A stretch of 64,000 nucleotides of DNA from Tabrizicola_A aquatica (GCA_965194375.1 CBDAEL010000002.1), one strand, 5' to 3'; positions 1 to 8,906 are shown, numbered from the stretch's first letter. Notes: generated by a model not told the origin, from the sequence alone. Numbers and translations: made by a program.

Positions 1-1
1 C

Positions 2-793
2 GTCGATGCCCACCATGACGCGGCCGAGGGCGCGCTGGTGCGGGTAGGTCTCGCCCCCTGTTCGCCGTTCTCCGTCAGCCGCGACCTCATGCGCGACGCC
101 GCCCTTCTGGCGCGCGATAAGGGCGTGATGCTGCACACCCATCTGGCCGAAAACGATGAGGATATCGCCTATTCGCTGGCCAAGTTCGGCTGCCGTCCCG
201 GCCAATATGCCGAAGATCTGGGCTGGACGGGCGCGGATGTTTGGCACGCCCATTGCGTGAAACTCGATAGCCGCGAGATTGATCTTTTTGCGCGATCCGG
301 CACCGGGGTGGCGCATTGCCCCTGTTCCAATTGTCGGCTGGGGTCGGGCGTGGCCCCGGTGCGCGCGATGCGCGATGCGGGCGTCAAGGTCGGTCTTGGG
401 GTCGATGGATCGGCCAGCAATGATGCGGGCAATCTGGTGCTCGAGGCGCGGCAGTCGATGCTCCTCCAGCGCGTCACGCTCGGCGCCGATGCGATGAGCG
501 CGCGCGAGGCTTTGGAGATTGCCACGCTGGGCGGCGCGCGGGTACTGGGGCGGCACGATTGCGGGTCGATTGAGCCGGGCAAGCGGGCTGATCTCGCGAT
601 CTGGGATGTCTCGGGCATTGAGGCGGCCGGGTCATGGGACCCGGTGGCCAGCCTGATCCTCTGCGGCCCCACCCGCGTGCGCGATCTCTTTGTTGAGGGG
701 CGGCAGGTGGTGCGCTCGGGCCAGATGGCGACGATTGATCTGCCCCGCGTGATCGAACGGCAAACCGCACTGGCGCGGCGGCTGGCAGGCTAA
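2..793 (+). CDS. 8-oxoguanine deaminase-type amidohydrolase (5' truncated)
   Basis: The reading frame is open from the left edge, so the N-terminal half is outside the window; about 263 residues remain. Visible metal-dependent amidohydrolase motifs are HTHLAEN, HAHCVKL, AHCPCSNCRLGSG and GLGVDGSASND, the layout of the AtzB/TrzN/8-oxoguanine deaminase branch, followed by the small C-terminal beta domain (GSIEPGKRADLAIWD). The family hydrolytically deaminates 8-oxoguanine to urate, or related amino-purines and triazines, in the cytoplasm using one metal ion. A purine role fits the xanthine dehydrogenase operon 22 kb downstream, but the two are not adjacent. The exact substrate cannot be fixed from sequence. 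Confidence 0.82.
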   Translation, partial: VDAHHDAAEGALVRVGLAPCSPFSVSRDLMRDAALLARDKGVMLHTHLAENDEDIAYSLAKFGCRPGQYAEDLGWTGADVWHAHCVKLDSREIDLFARSGTGVAHCPCSNCRLGSGVAPVRAMRDAGVKVGLGVDGSASNDAGNLVLEARQSMLLQRVTLGADAMSAREALEIATLGGARVLGRHDCGSIEPGKRADLAIWDVSGIEAAGSWDPVASLILCGPTRVRDLFVEGRQVVRSGQMATIDLPRVIERQTALARRLAG

Positions 794-814
794 GGTCAGG
801 ACCGAGGGCGCAGC

Positions 815-1444
815 TCACCGCGGCACCAAATTCACTTCGAACAGGCGGCGAAACAGGGCGTCACGCTCGGCCCGCGCCTCGGGGCTGTTCGGGTCATCGG
901 CCCGCAGCGGGATATAGCCAGACAGCGCCAGTTCGGCCAAGCCATGCACCCGCGTCCAGCAGGCCAGCACCTCTTCTTGCGCGCAAGGGTGGGCCAGCGG
1001 TGCACTGCCATGCAGGTCGGCGACCGCGCCGGCCAAGTGCATAAAGGCGGCCTCTGACGCGCGGTGCAGATCGCTGTGGGGCGAGGGGCCCTTGGGCAGG
1101 CCAAAGACCAGCCGAAAGAGCGCCGGATTGGCAAAGGCAAAATCCAGATACCCCATGCCCGACCCCATCAGCCGCTCATAAGGCGTGTCAGCGGCGCTGG
1201 CTTGGCGGGCCTCCATACAGGCCAAAAGCCGCCCGAACCCGCGCTCGGCAAGGGCGGCGATCATGCCTGCCGTGTCGCCGAAATGATGCGAGGGGGCGGT
1301 ATGGCTGACCCCCACCCGCGCCGCCACCCGGCGCAGGGAAAAGCTGGCCAGACCGCGTTCGGTCAGCTCCGCCTCACCGGCATCCAGAATCGCGCGGCGC
1401 AGGTCGCCGTGGTGATAGCTTGAGGCCTTCGTCGCACCGCTCAT
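815..1444 (-). CDS. TetR/AcrR family transcriptional regulator
   Basis: 209-residue one-component repressor. The N-terminal helix-turn-helix is clear (residues about 15-60, with SLRRVAARVGVSHTAPSHHFGDTAGMI), followed by an all-helical ligand domain ending in the WxRVHGLAELALSG signature of the TetR WHG-type C-terminal domain. It is transcribed divergently from the ABA4-like/membrane-protein pair that starts at 1559, so that pair and its own gene are the likely targets. The 114-bp divergent region contains an AAGATTG/CAATCTT inverted repeat. The ligand is unknown. Confidence 0.88.
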   Translation of the reverse strand: MSGATKASSYHHGDLRRAILDAGEAELTERGLASFSLRRVAARVGVSHTAPSHHFGDTAGMIAALAERGFGRLLACMEARQASAADTPYERLMGSGMGYLDFAFANPALFRLVFGLPKGPSPHSDLHRASEAAFMHLAGAVADLHGSAPLAHPCAQEEVLACWTRVHGLAELALSGYIPLRADDPNSPEARAERDALFRRLFEVNLVPR

Positions 1445-1491
1445 CGATCAACGCCTGATATTCATTGGGAAAATCATAACTTGACAGCGGA

Positions 1492-1516
1492 AAGATTGCA
1501 AGACATCGTCAATCTT
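1492..1516. promoter_or_regulatory. Candidate TetR operator (inverted repeat)
   Basis: AAGATTG at 1492-1498 and CAATCTT at 1510-1516 form a 7-bp inverted repeat with an 11-nt spacer in the divergent region between the TetR gene and the membrane-protein pair. The string ggaaagatt is also directly repeated (about 1489 and 1523), and a TTGACA hexamer lies at 1481-1486. The position suits an autoregulated divergent promoter; assignment to this regulator is inference. Confidence 0.35.
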
Positions 1517-1558
1517 GCCAGTGGAAAGATTTGTCCCAGTTGAAGATCGGAGATGTGG

Positions 1559-2005
1559 ATGACACCGGAGACCCTGTTTATGATTGCCAATCCACTGGCC
1601 CTTATGGGCTGGCTTGCGCTGGCCATCGCCCCGCTGGCCCCGCGGCTGATTGATCTCTTCGCCGGATGGGTCCTGCCGGGGCTCTTGTCGTTGGGCTATG
1701 CGGTCTTGATGCTGGTCCATTTCGCCGACGCGCCCGGTGGGTTTCAGACCTTGGCCGATGTGCAGGCGCTCTTCACCGATGCCGATGTGGCGCTGGCGGG
1801 CTGGGTCCATTATCTCGCCTTTGATCTCTTCATCGGCGCCTGGATCCTGCGCGATGCCCGGCGCGAGGGCATTGCCCATTGGGTTGTGCTGCCGATCCTG
1901 CCCTTTGTCTTTATGGTCGGCCCAGCGGGGTTTGTGGCCTATCTCGCGCTGAAACTGCTGCGCCGGGGCATTCCATCCACCGATACGGAGGTGCGCCATG
2001 GTTGA
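1559..2005 (+). CDS. ABA4-like (DUF4281) membrane protein
   Basis: About 148 residues with four hydrophobic segments (roughly residues 5-25, 33-52, 75-93 and 103-125). Length and pattern (PLALMGWLALAIAP; HYLAFDLFIGAWILRDARREGI; LPFVFMVGPAGFVAYL) match ABA4-like family proteins, named after the plant neoxanthin-synthesis factor; the bacterial role is not established. The start is set at the second ATG because GGAG at 1549-1552 is 6 nt upstream of 1559, but directly abuts the first ATG at 1553. The stop overlaps the next gene by 8 nt, implying translational coupling. Confidence 0.8.
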   Translation: MTPETLFMIANPLALMGWLALAIAPLAPRLIDLFAGWVLPGLLSLGYAVLMLVHFADAPGGFQTLADVQALFTDADVALAGWVHYLAFDLFIGAWILRDARREGIAHWVVLPILPFVFMVGPAGFVAYLALKLLRRGIPSTDTEVRHG

Positions 2006-2822
2006 CGCGCGGATGGCCTTTCCCCCCGCGATGCCCCGGGCGCGCGGCACCCGGATCGAGGCGGACCCCATGCTGTTGCGCATCGGGGTGGCGGTGATCC
2101 TGTCCCTCCTTCTCACCTTGCCCGCGCTCTTGCTCGACGGGCGGATGCTTCAGGGTGAGAATGTCTGGGTCAAGCCGATCAAATTCCAGATCGCGCTGGC
2201 GGTCTACCTCGTCACGCTTTCGGTCTTTGCCAGCCTTTTGCCGAAAGACGCCGCCACCACGCGCCGCCTGCGCTGGATTGGCCTTGCGCTGACCCTTGGC
2301 ACGCTGGCCGAACTCCTGTGGGTCGGTGGATCGGCGATGTTTGCCACTGCCTCGCATTACAACCCGCATCCGGTGATGTCGGCGATCTATCTGTCGATGG
2401 GCGGGGTGGCCACGGTGCTGATCCTCGGCAGCCTGATGATGGGCCTCTCTTTCTGGAGTGCCCGCGACAGCCACCTGCCCGAGGCGCTCCGCCTGTCGCT
2501 CGCCTTGGGGCTGATCCTAACCTTTGTGCTGACCCTGCCTGCGGCGGGCACGCTCGCGGCCTTGCCCGGCCATTTCATCGGAACGCCGGTGACGGGGGCC
2601 GTGGTGCCGATCATGGGCTGGTCGCGCGAGGTGGGCGATCTCAGGGTCGCGCATTTTCTGGCGATGCATGCCTTGCACGCCGTGCCGCTGATCGGGGTCG
2701 CGGCCATGGGGCTTTCCAACCCCGCCGTGGCGCGCGGTTTGGTCTGGGCCGGGGCGCTGGGCTATGCGGCACTCACCGCCTTTGCCTTTGTGCAGGCCTT
2801 GGCCGGACAGCCCGCGTTCTGA
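1998..2822 (+). CDS. Polytopic membrane protein of unknown function
   Basis: 274 residues with about seven predicted transmembrane helices (near residues 25-45, 64-82, 90-112, 125-150, 160-182, 217-238 and 243-265). The loop after TM1 carries a conserved-looking VWVKPIKFQIALAVY segment, and another loop is SHYNPHPVMSAIYLSMG. I do not recognise a named family. The start overlaps the ABA4-like gene (ATGGTTGA) and has an upstream GGAGGTG at 1987-1993. The pair looks like one operon under the divergent TetR regulator, suggesting a shared membrane function, possibly related to carotenoids or light; that is speculation from the ABA4 name only. Confidence 0.7.
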   Translation: MVDARMAFPPAMPRARGTRIEADPMLLRIGVAVILSLLLTLPALLLDGRMLQGENVWVKPIKFQIALAVYLVTLSVFASLLPKDAATTRRLRWIGLALTLGTLAELLWVGGSAMFATASHYNPHPVMSAIYLSMGGVATVLILGSLMMGLSFWSARDSHLPEALRLSLALGLILTFVLTLPAAGTLAALPGHFIGTPVTGAVVPIMGWSREVGDLRVAHFLAMHALHAVPLIGVAAMGLSNPAVARGLVWAGALGYAALTAFAFVQALAGQPAF

Positions 2823-2850
2823 TCTGCTGTTCTTGTTGAAAGGTGCTCCC

Positions 2851-3243
2851 ATGCCTCGCCTCTCCCGCTCTCTCGCCTTGGCGCTCCTGATCGGGGCCCC
2901 TCTGCCTGCGCTCGCCCAAGATGCCACCGGCCTATGGCGCAGCGAGGCGACCGAGGAAGGCTATATCGAGGTCAAGATCGCCCCCTGTGGCGCAGCCCTG
3001 TGCGGCACCATCCTGCGCGCCCGCGATCTTGCCGGGGCCGAGCAACCCTATCCGCACAGCGGCAAACAGATGATCTGGGACATGGTCGCCGACGGGCCCG
3101 GAAAATGGTCCGGCGGCCAAATCTGGGACCCGCGCAATGACCGCACCTTCGCCTCCAAGATGGCGCTTTCGGGCAATCGGCTGATCGTCGCGGGCTGTGT
3201 CTTTGGCATCTGCCAAAGACAAAACTGGCAGCGGGTGAACTAA
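2851..3243 (+). CDS. DUF2147 family secreted protein
   Basis: 130 residues. The signal peptide is residues 1-22 (MPRLSRSLALALLIGAPLPALA, cleavage before QDATG). The mature part fits DUF2147: DATGLWRSE..GYIEVKIAPCGAALCGTI, then IWDPRNDRTFASKMALSGNRLIVAGCVFGICQRQNWQRV at the C-terminus. Paired cysteines (PCGAALCG and GCVFGIC) could form disulfides in the periplasm. Upstream in-frame codons from 2764 are read-through from the previous gene's region; the ATG at 2851 is chosen because the signal peptide begins there. Function of the family is unknown. It lies 28 nt after the membrane-protein gene and may be cotranscribed. Confidence 0.83.
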   Translation: MPRLSRSLALALLIGAPLPALAQDATGLWRSEATEEGYIEVKIAPCGAALCGTILRARDLAGAEQPYPHSGKQMIWDMVADGPGKWSGGQIWDPRNDRTFASKMALSGNRLIVAGCVFGICQRQNWQRVN

Positions 3244-3494
3244 CACCGCTCCCCAGCCACCCCCACAAATCCCTTTGCAACCGCCGCGATTTGCCCTAAA
3301 CGCAGCGGCATGATCGCTTATGGCTGCCCTTCGCACCTGCCCCGACGCCGACGCAGCCTCGCGTAAGCGCCCGATCTGCCGTGGCCTCCCGGCATCTGCC
3401 CTGCAGAACGCCATCCTGCCACATCCTGCCCTTCCCGCATTGACCTTTCGTCCCGGCCTTGGCACTTCTTGGCCTTCGCACAAGGAACTGACCC

Positions 3495-4673
3495 ATGATC
3501 TCTGCTGTTCTGCCCACCTACAACCGCGCCCCCCTCGCCTTTGTCTCGGGCGCCGGGTCTTGGCTGACGGCCGAGGATGGCAGCCGATATCTCGATCTCG
3601 GCGCAGGCATCGCGGTGAACGCGCTCGGCCATGCCCACCCCGCATTGGTCAAAACACTGACCGATCAGGCGGCGAAGCTCTGGCATGTCTCCAACGTCTA
3701 CCGCATCCCCGAACAAGAGGCCTTGGCCAAGGCGCTCGTCGATAAAACCTTTGCCGATACGGTGTTTTTCACCAATTCCGGCACGGAAACCGCCGAACTC
3801 GCCATCAAGATGGCGCGCAAATATCACTATGAAAAAGGCGCACCCCGCGCCGAGATCATCGCCTTTGAGGGCGCCTTTCACGGCCGCTCGACCGGCGCCA
3901 TCGCGGCGGCCGGGTCGCAAAAGATGACCAAAGGCTACGGCCCCTTGATGCCAGGCTTTCGCCAATTGCCCTTTGGCGACCACGCCGCGCTGAAAGCGGC
4001 CATCACCGATCAGACCTGCGCGGTCATCATCGAACCCATTCAGGGCGAGGGCGGCATCCGCACCATGCCCGATGCCTGCCTCAAGGGGTTGCGCGACCTT
4101 TGCGACCAGCACGGCGCGCTCTTGATTTTTGACGAGGTGCAATGTGGCATGGGCCGCACGGGTCGGCTCTTCGCCTCTGAATGGGCGGGCGTTGCCCCCG
4201 ACATCATGATGGTGGCCAAGGGCATCGGCGGCGGCTTTCCCTTGGGCGCGGTGCTGGCCACCGAAAAAGCCGCCTCCGGCATGGTGGCAGGCACCCACGG
4301 CTCCACCTATGGCGGCAACCCTTTGGGCTGCGCGGTCGGGGCCAAGGTGCTCGAAATCGTCTCGGAAGATGGCTTTCTGGCCGAGGTTAACCGCAAGGGC
4401 GGCCTCTTCCGCCAAGGGCTCGAATCCCTCGTCGCCCGCCATCCATCGGTCTTCGAGGCGGTGCGTGGCCAAGGGCTGCTTTTGGGGCTGAAATGCGTGG
4501 CCCCGAATACCGATGTGGTGAAGGCGGGCTATGATGCGCATGTTTTGACCGTGGCCGCGGCCGACAACGTCATCCGCATCCTGCCCGCGCTCAACATCCC
4601 CGATTCCGACATCGCCGAGGCGCTGGTCCGTCTCGACCGCGCCGCCACTGACCTTGCCGCCACCCTGACCTGA
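3495..4673 (+). CDS. argD: Acetylornithine/N-succinyldiaminopimelate aminotransferase (ArgD)
   Basis: 392-residue class III PLP aminotransferase. The PLP-anchoring lysine is Lys242 in AKGIGGGFPLGAV; also visible are FFTNSGTETAELAIKMAR, FEGAFHGRS (aromatic/PLP stacking), EPIQGEGG and IFDEVQCGMGRTG (PLP-ring aspartate). The length is normal for ArgD. The short C-terminus and the argF gene immediately downstream identify arginine biosynthesis: transfer of an amino group from glutamate to N-acetylglutamate semialdehyde; ArgD enzymes commonly also serve the lysine pathway. An AAGGAA Shine-Dalgarno lies at 3482-3487. Separated from argF by a GC-rich palindrome. Confidence 0.93.
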   Translation: MISAVLPTYNRAPLAFVSGAGSWLTAEDGSRYLDLGAGIAVNALGHAHPALVKTLTDQAAKLWHVSNVYRIPEQEALAKALVDKTFADTVFFTNSGTETAELAIKMARKYHYEKGAPRAEIIAFEGAFHGRSTGAIAAAGSQKMTKGYGPLMPGFRQLPFGDHAALKAAITDQTCAVIIEPIQGEGGIRTMPDACLKGLRDLCDQHGALLIFDEVQCGMGRTGRLFASEWAGVAPDIMMVAKGIGGGFPLGAVLATEKAASGMVAGTHGSTYGGNPLGCAVGAKVLEIVSEDGFLAEVNRKGGLFRQGLESLVARHPSVFEAVRGQGLLLGLKCVAPNTDVVKAGYDAHVLTVAAADNVIRILPALNIPDSDIAEALVRLDRAATDLAATLT

Positions 4674-4676
4674 CCA

Positions 4677-4735
4677 TTTCATCTTGGCCCAAATACTCCA
4701 CGGGGGTCCGGGGGTGTGAAACCCCCGGGGGCTGC
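4677..4735 (-). repeat. Rhodobacteraceae-type palindromic intergenic repeat, copy 1
   Basis: On the minus strand this reads gcccccgggggtttcacacc, then a GC-rich arm, then gtatttgggccaagatgaaa. The C/G arms (4704-4735) can fold into a hairpin. The same tail recurs at 26781-26833 and 61482-61527. It sits between argD and argF and may act as a processing site or partial terminator. Confidence 0.75.
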
Positions 4736-4751
4736 CAGAAAGAACCATGAC

Positions 4752-5678
4752 ATGAAGCACTTCCTTGATATCCACACCACCGACGCCGCCGAACTGCGCG
4801 CCATGATCGACAACGCCCACGCGATGAAATCGGCGCGCAACAACCGCCCCAAGGGCATGACCGATGACGACCAGCCCTTGGCCGGACGCATGGTGGCCTT
4901 GATCTTCGAAAAGCCCTCCACCCGCACCCGCGTGTCCTTTGATGTCGGCGTCCGCCAGATGGGCGGGCAGACCATGGTGCTTTCGGGCAAGGAAATGCAG
5001 CTTGGCCATGGCGAGACCATCGCCGACACTGCCCGCGTGTTGTCGCGCTATGTCGATCTCATCATGATCCGCACGTTTGAGGAGGCCACCCTTCTGGAAA
5101 TGGCCGAACATGCCACAGTCCCGGTGATCAACGGCCTGACGAACCGCACCCATCCCTGCCAGATCATGGCCGATGTGATGACCTATGAAGAACACCGCGG
5201 CCCCATTGCCGGCAAAAAGGTGGTCTGGGCGGGGGATGGCAACAACGTCTGCGCCTCCTTCCTGCATGCCGCCGGGCAATTCGGCTTTGACTTCACCTTC
5301 ACCGGCCCCGAACCCCTGGACCCCGAGGCGAAATTCGTCGACTTCGCCCGCGCCAAAGGGGCGAATGTGCAGATCGAACGCGACCCGAACCGCGCCATCG
5401 ACGGGGCCGACCTTGTGGTCACTGACACGTGGGTCTCGATGCATGACCCCGAATCGGCCAAGGAACGCCGCCACAACCAGCTGCGCGGCTATCAGGTGAA
5501 CGAGGCGCTGATGGCCCGGGCCAAGCCCGACAGCCTGTTCATGCATTGCCTGCCCGCGCATCGCAACGATGAGGCGACAAGCGCTGTCATGGACGGCCCC
5601 CATTCGGTGATCTTTGACGAGGCCGAAAACCGGCTCCACGCGCAAAAGGCCATCATGCGCTGGTGTTTGGGGGTCTAA
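4752..5678 (+). CDS. argF: Ornithine carbamoyltransferase (ArgF)
   Basis: 308 residues, the normal length. It makes citrulline from carbamoyl phosphate and ornithine in the cytoplasm. The carbamoyl-phosphate motif STRTR is at residues 56-60, HPCQ at 134-137, the ornithine-binding DTWVSM loop follows, and HCLPAHR at 265-271 carries the catalytic cysteine. The start MKHFLDI at 4752 is preferred over an upstream in-frame ATG at 4716 that lies inside the palindromic repeat region; AGAAAG precedes 4752. Probable operon with argD. carB, which makes its carbamoyl phosphate, is 50 kb downstream. Confidence 0.96.
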   Translation: MKHFLDIHTTDAAELRAMIDNAHAMKSARNNRPKGMTDDDQPLAGRMVALIFEKPSTRTRVSFDVGVRQMGGQTMVLSGKEMQLGHGETIADTARVLSRYVDLIMIRTFEEATLLEMAEHATVPVINGLTNRTHPCQIMADVMTYEEHRGPIAGKKVVWAGDGNNVCASFLHAAGQFGFDFTFTGPEPLDPEAKFVDFARAKGANVQIERDPNRAIDGADLVVTDTWVSMHDPESAKERRHNQLRGYQVNEALMARAKPDSLFMHCLPAHRNDEATSAVMDGPHSVIFDEAENRLHAQKAIMRWCLGV

Positions 5679-5864
5679 GCGGCCGATCTGGCCGCGCTGC
5701 AATGACCAATCGCAGTGCGGCCCCACGAAAATTATGGGATGCCAAGGCATCGCAAGTTTTGGATTTCTGCCCTAGATAAAGGCAAGCAGGCTCTGCCTGC
5801 GCCCCTGCCTATGGCCGGGTACGGATATTGGACGACGAGATTATTTGAAAAAGGGGTTCGGCGC

Positions 5865-6809
5865 ATGCCGATGGATGTCATAAGCGCACGGCTGCGGCGG
5901 CTGGACTTTGTCACCCGCGCCACCTGCCCAAGCTGCGGGTCAGCCGGGGCCAAAAGCCTGTGGTCTGGCCGGTTTTCTGACCCCTCAATGGCCAACCATC
6001 TGGCCCAGTTTCACTACAGCGCCGATCTGGCGGCAGAATTGGGCGATCAGCCCTTTGATCTGGTCTGCTGCAGCACCTGTGGCCTCACCTATCACCGGCT
6101 GATCTTGTCAGATGAGGGGCTGGCCACCCTCTATGGTCGCTGGATTGATCCCGCGCAGATCACCCAGTTCGAGGCCACCCACACCGCAAAACGTGCCGAT
6201 CCCTTTGCCCAAGGCGTGCAGCGCCTCAAAACGCTCTTGCGGCTGCGCCACCTTGTGCGGGTCCAGCATCCCGAAGCCGCACCAATCCGCCTGATGGATT
6301 TCGGCTGCGGCGACGGTGAGATGCTGGCGGCGGCCAAGGTCTTGGGGATGGACCCCATCGGCATCGACATCAGCGCCACGCGCGCCCATGCCGCGCGGGG
6401 GGCAGGGGCCTTGGTGCTGCCCGACCTTGCCACCTTTGATGCCAAAGGCGGCGGCAAGGTCCATGCCGTGGTGCTGAGCCAAGTTTTGGAGCATGTCAGC
6501 GACCCCGTCGGCCTTCTGCGCGCCATCGCGCAGCGTATGGTGCCGGGGGGCATCCTCTTTGTAGCGGTCCCGAATTGCAGCGGCCTGACCGCGCCGCATG
6601 ACTTTGACAGCTTTCACCGCCTGCAACCCCTCGAGCATCTAAACGCCTTCACCCCGCACACCCTGCGCGAGACGGTCACGCGCGCCGGGTTCCACCCCTT
6701 GCGCCGCCCGATGGCCAGTCTCGACACCCGGCCCTTGGGGGTCCTGCGCGCCTTGGCCAATCTGGTCTATCAGCCCGCGACGACCGATCAGGTCTTCCGG
6801 CTGGCTTAA
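5865..6809 (+). CDS. Class I SAM-dependent methyltransferase with N-terminal zinc ribbon
   Basis: 314 residues. An N-terminal CPSCGS (Cys21, Cys24) and a later CCSTCGLTYHR (near residue 68) form a probable zinc ribbon, followed by a Rossmann methyltransferase: LMDFGCGDGEML (motif I, about residues 143-153), PIGIDIS (motif II), VVLSQVLEHVSDP and LFVAVPNCSG. The layout resembles Methyltransf_23 enzymes that carry a zinc-binding module, often found with sugar-modifying or natural-product genes; the substrate is unknown. The start at 5865 is supported by AAGGGG about 9 nt upstream; the frame stays open back to 5715, but that stretch is low-complexity and unlike a protein. It stands alone between argF and the convergent galM. 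Confidence 0.78.
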   Translation: MPMDVISARLRRLDFVTRATCPSCGSAGAKSLWSGRFSDPSMANHLAQFHYSADLAAELGDQPFDLVCCSTCGLTYHRLILSDEGLATLYGRWIDPAQITQFEATHTAKRADPFAQGVQRLKTLLRLRHLVRVQHPEAAPIRLMDFGCGDGEMLAAAKVLGMDPIGIDISATRAHAARGAGALVLPDLATFDAKGGGKVHAVVLSQVLEHVSDPVGLLRAIAQRMVPGGILFVAVPNCSGLTAPHDFDSFHRLQPLEHLNAFTPHTLRETVTRAGFHPLRRPMASLDTRPLGVLRALANLVYQPATTDQVFRLA

Positions 6810-6820
6810 GCCGCGCGCCC

Positions 6821-7795
6821 TTAGGCGCGGTCAAACCGCCATTCGGTGATCTGCCGCGCAGGCGAACCGGGGCGCAGCGTGATCGGCGGAAAATCGGGAT
6901 AAGACGGCGCGTCCGACCAGCCTTGGGTCTCAATCGCAATCGCCGCATAAAGCCCACGGCTGGGGCATTTCCCGTCGCGCCCGTCATAGATCTGCACGCC
7001 CGGCTCGGTGGTGGCGACCGTCATCCGTAGCCCAGAGGCGCCTTGCAAGATCAACACATCGCGCAAGGGCCTTGGTCCGTCGGAGAGGCAAAAGCAATGG
7101 TCCAAAGCCGGGTCACCGGGGCTCGGCGTGCGTGGCGCGCGAAAGTCCATCGGGCCGCCCGCCACCGGGACAATCTCGCCAGTGGGGCGGGCATCGGCAT
7201 CGGTCGGCAGAAAGTGATCGGCTGCGATCTGCAGGCTGTGCCCGGCCCAATCCGCCCCGCCGTCCAGCGTCCAATAGCCGTGGCTGGTGGCATTCCACAG
7301 CGTCTCAGTCTCGGTGGTGGCGTAAAGCTCCAGCCGCAGCGTGGCACGGCCCGTCAGCGAAAACCGCGCCTCAACCCGCCGATTGCCGGGAAAGCCGCCC
7401 AAGCCATCGGGCAGGCTCAGCCCCAAGGTCGCGCTGTCGTCGGTGACGCTCACCACATCCCAAACCTGCCCCTGCGCGCCGGTGCTGCCCGAATGCAAAC
7501 AATGCCCGGCCTGATTGGCCTCCAACTGCACCTCGCGCCCGCCGACCCTCGCGCGGGCATGACCAATCCGGTTGGCGACCGGCGCGATGACCGGGCCGTG
7601 ATAGAGCATCGCGCCTTGGTAATCTTCCATCCGGTCTGACCCCAGCGTCAGATCATGTGCCACGCCCGCCAACCGCACCGAGTGCAAAACCGCGCCCCAT
7701 GTCAGGAGGGCAACGGTCAAATCCCCCTTGGACAGCGTGATGCGCTGCACCGCGCGCCCGTCGGCGGTCTGCCCAAAGCTTGCGATCCCTGCCAT
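6821..7795 (-). CDS. galM: Aldose 1-epimerase (mutarotase)
   Basis: 324 residues of the GalM beta-sandwich family, interconverting alpha and beta anomers of aldohexoses. Visible: the substrate-loop segment PVANRIGHARA, NQAGHCLHSG and NATSHGYWTLDG (the two conserved catalytic-site histidines), DHCF and TEPGVQIYDG. ATG at 7795 is chosen because AGGGGG lies 7 nt upstream; the open frame extends 23 codons further without a ribosome site. The start is close to the end of znuA on the same strand (57 nt), so read-through from znuA is possible, but the roles are unrelated. Confidence 0.87.
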   Translation of the reverse strand: MAGIASFGQTADGRAVQRITLSKGDLTVALLTWGAVLHSVRLAGVAHDLTLGSDRMEDYQGAMLYHGPVIAPVANRIGHARARVGGREVQLEANQAGHCLHSGSTGAQGQVWDVVSVTDDSATLGLSLPDGLGGFPGNRRVEARFSLTGRATLRLELYATTETETLWNATSHGYWTLDGGADWAGHSLQIAADHFLPTDADARPTGEIVPVAGGPMDFRAPRTPSPGDPALDHCFCLSDGPRPLRDVLILQGASGLRMTVATTEPGVQIYDGRDGKCPSRGLYAAIAIETQGWSDAPSYPDFPPITLRPGSPARQITEWRFDRA

Positions 7796-7851
7796 GTGAT
7801 AACCCCCTGATTTCCCGGCCAGACTGGCCGGGCGGGCAGGGTTTGGCAAGG

Positions 7852-8868
7852 CTACTTGGCGCAATCCGCGATGGTCGTCGCCATCGCGCGCAGCATCTGC
7901 CCGTAAAGCGCGGCTCCCGGTTCGATGAACGATCCCTCCGGGTCCAACGCGCCCGCAGGCGTCAGCCCGGTCGCCTCGGCCAGTTGCGCCACAAGTTTCG
8001 GGTCATGGTTCGCCTCGGGGAAGAGACACACCGGCCCTTCACGCAACAGCGCCTCAAGCTCGGCAATGTGCTTGGCACCGGGATTGGCCGCATCCCCCTC
8101 GGCGATCGAGGCGGCGATGGTCAGGCCGTAATGCCCGGCAAAATAGCCATAGGCATCGTGGAACACGACCAAAGGCTTGTCCTTGACCGGGGCCAAAAGG
8201 GCGGCGATTTCACCGTCCAGCGCGGTCAGATCAGCCTGCGCCTTTTCAGCATTTGCACTGTAAACGGCCGCGTTTTCAGGGTCTTGGGCAGAAAGTTCCG
8301 CTGCGATCAGGCCCAGCCAATGGCCGGCATTGGCCGGATCGAGCCAGGCATGCGGATCCAGCCCGGTATGGGCGTGGTCTGCGTGATCATCATGCCCCGC
8401 TTCGTCGTGGCCGTGATCGTCATGCCCCGCCTCGGCCTTTTCCTCGGTGCCATGGTCGTGGCCTTCGTGCCCAGCCTCTTCATGCCCCGCCTCGGCCCCA
8501 TGATCATGCGCGCCCTCGGCCCCGAACTCCTGCCGAAACGTCCCCTCCGCCGCCAAAAGCCGCAACTCCTTGGCGGTTGAGGTGCCCTCCAGCGCCCGGT
8601 CCAGCCACGGCGTCATCTCCGGCCCGATCCAGACCACCAGCCCGGCCTCTTGCAAACCCGCCGCCTGTGACGGGCGCAACTGGAACGAATGGGCGTTGGC
8701 GCCCTTTTCCAGCAAGAGATCCGGCTGACCCAGATCGCCCATCACCTGCGCCACCAGCGAATGCACGGGCGGAATATCGGTGACCACACGCGGCACCTCG
8801 GCCATCGCAGGAAACGTGAGGGCGGGGGCGGCAACACTGGTCAACAGAAGCGATATGATATAACGCAT
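7852..8868 (-). CDS. znuA: Zinc ABC transporter substrate-binding protein ZnuA
   Basis: 338 residues, periplasmic cluster A-I zinc binder. Signal peptide 1-23 (ends PAMA). Candidate zinc ligands are His60 (GANAHSFQLRPSQ), His173 (LDPHAWLDP) and a histidine in FHDAYGYFAGHYGL, with an acidic EANHDPK near the C-terminus. A long His/Asp/Glu-rich loop occupies about residues 120-167, typical of zinc rather than manganese binders and thought to capture or sense zinc. AGAAGG precedes ATG 8868. Divergent from zur-znuC-znuB across a 69-bp region containing a palindrome that looks like a Zur box, so zinc repression of both arms is expected. Confidence 0.95.
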   Translation of the reverse strand: MRYIISLLLTSVAAPALTFPAMAEVPRVVTDIPPVHSLVAQVMGDLGQPDLLLEKGANAHSFQLRPSQAAGLQEAGLVVWIGPEMTPWLDRALEGTSTAKELRLLAAEGTFRQEFGAEGAHDHGAEAGHEEAGHEGHDHGTEEKAEAGHDDHGHDEAGHDDHADHAHTGLDPHAWLDPANAGHWLGLIAAELSAQDPENAAVYSANAEKAQADLTALDGEIAALLAPVKDKPLVVFHDAYGYFAGHYGLTIAASIAEGDAANPGAKHIAELEALLREGPVCLFPEANHDPKLVAQLAEATGLTPAGALDPEGSFIEPGAALYGQMLRAMATTIADCAK

Positions 8869-8906
8869 GGCAATGGCCTTCTCTTTGCGGATGAGGGCTG
8901 ATATGT

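Noticed and set aside
3318..5750. Very long open frame on the minus strand opposite argD and argF
   Set aside because: It is an antisense reading of two clear enzymes, driven by GC-rich third positions; the composition is His/Gly/Arg-rich with no domain.
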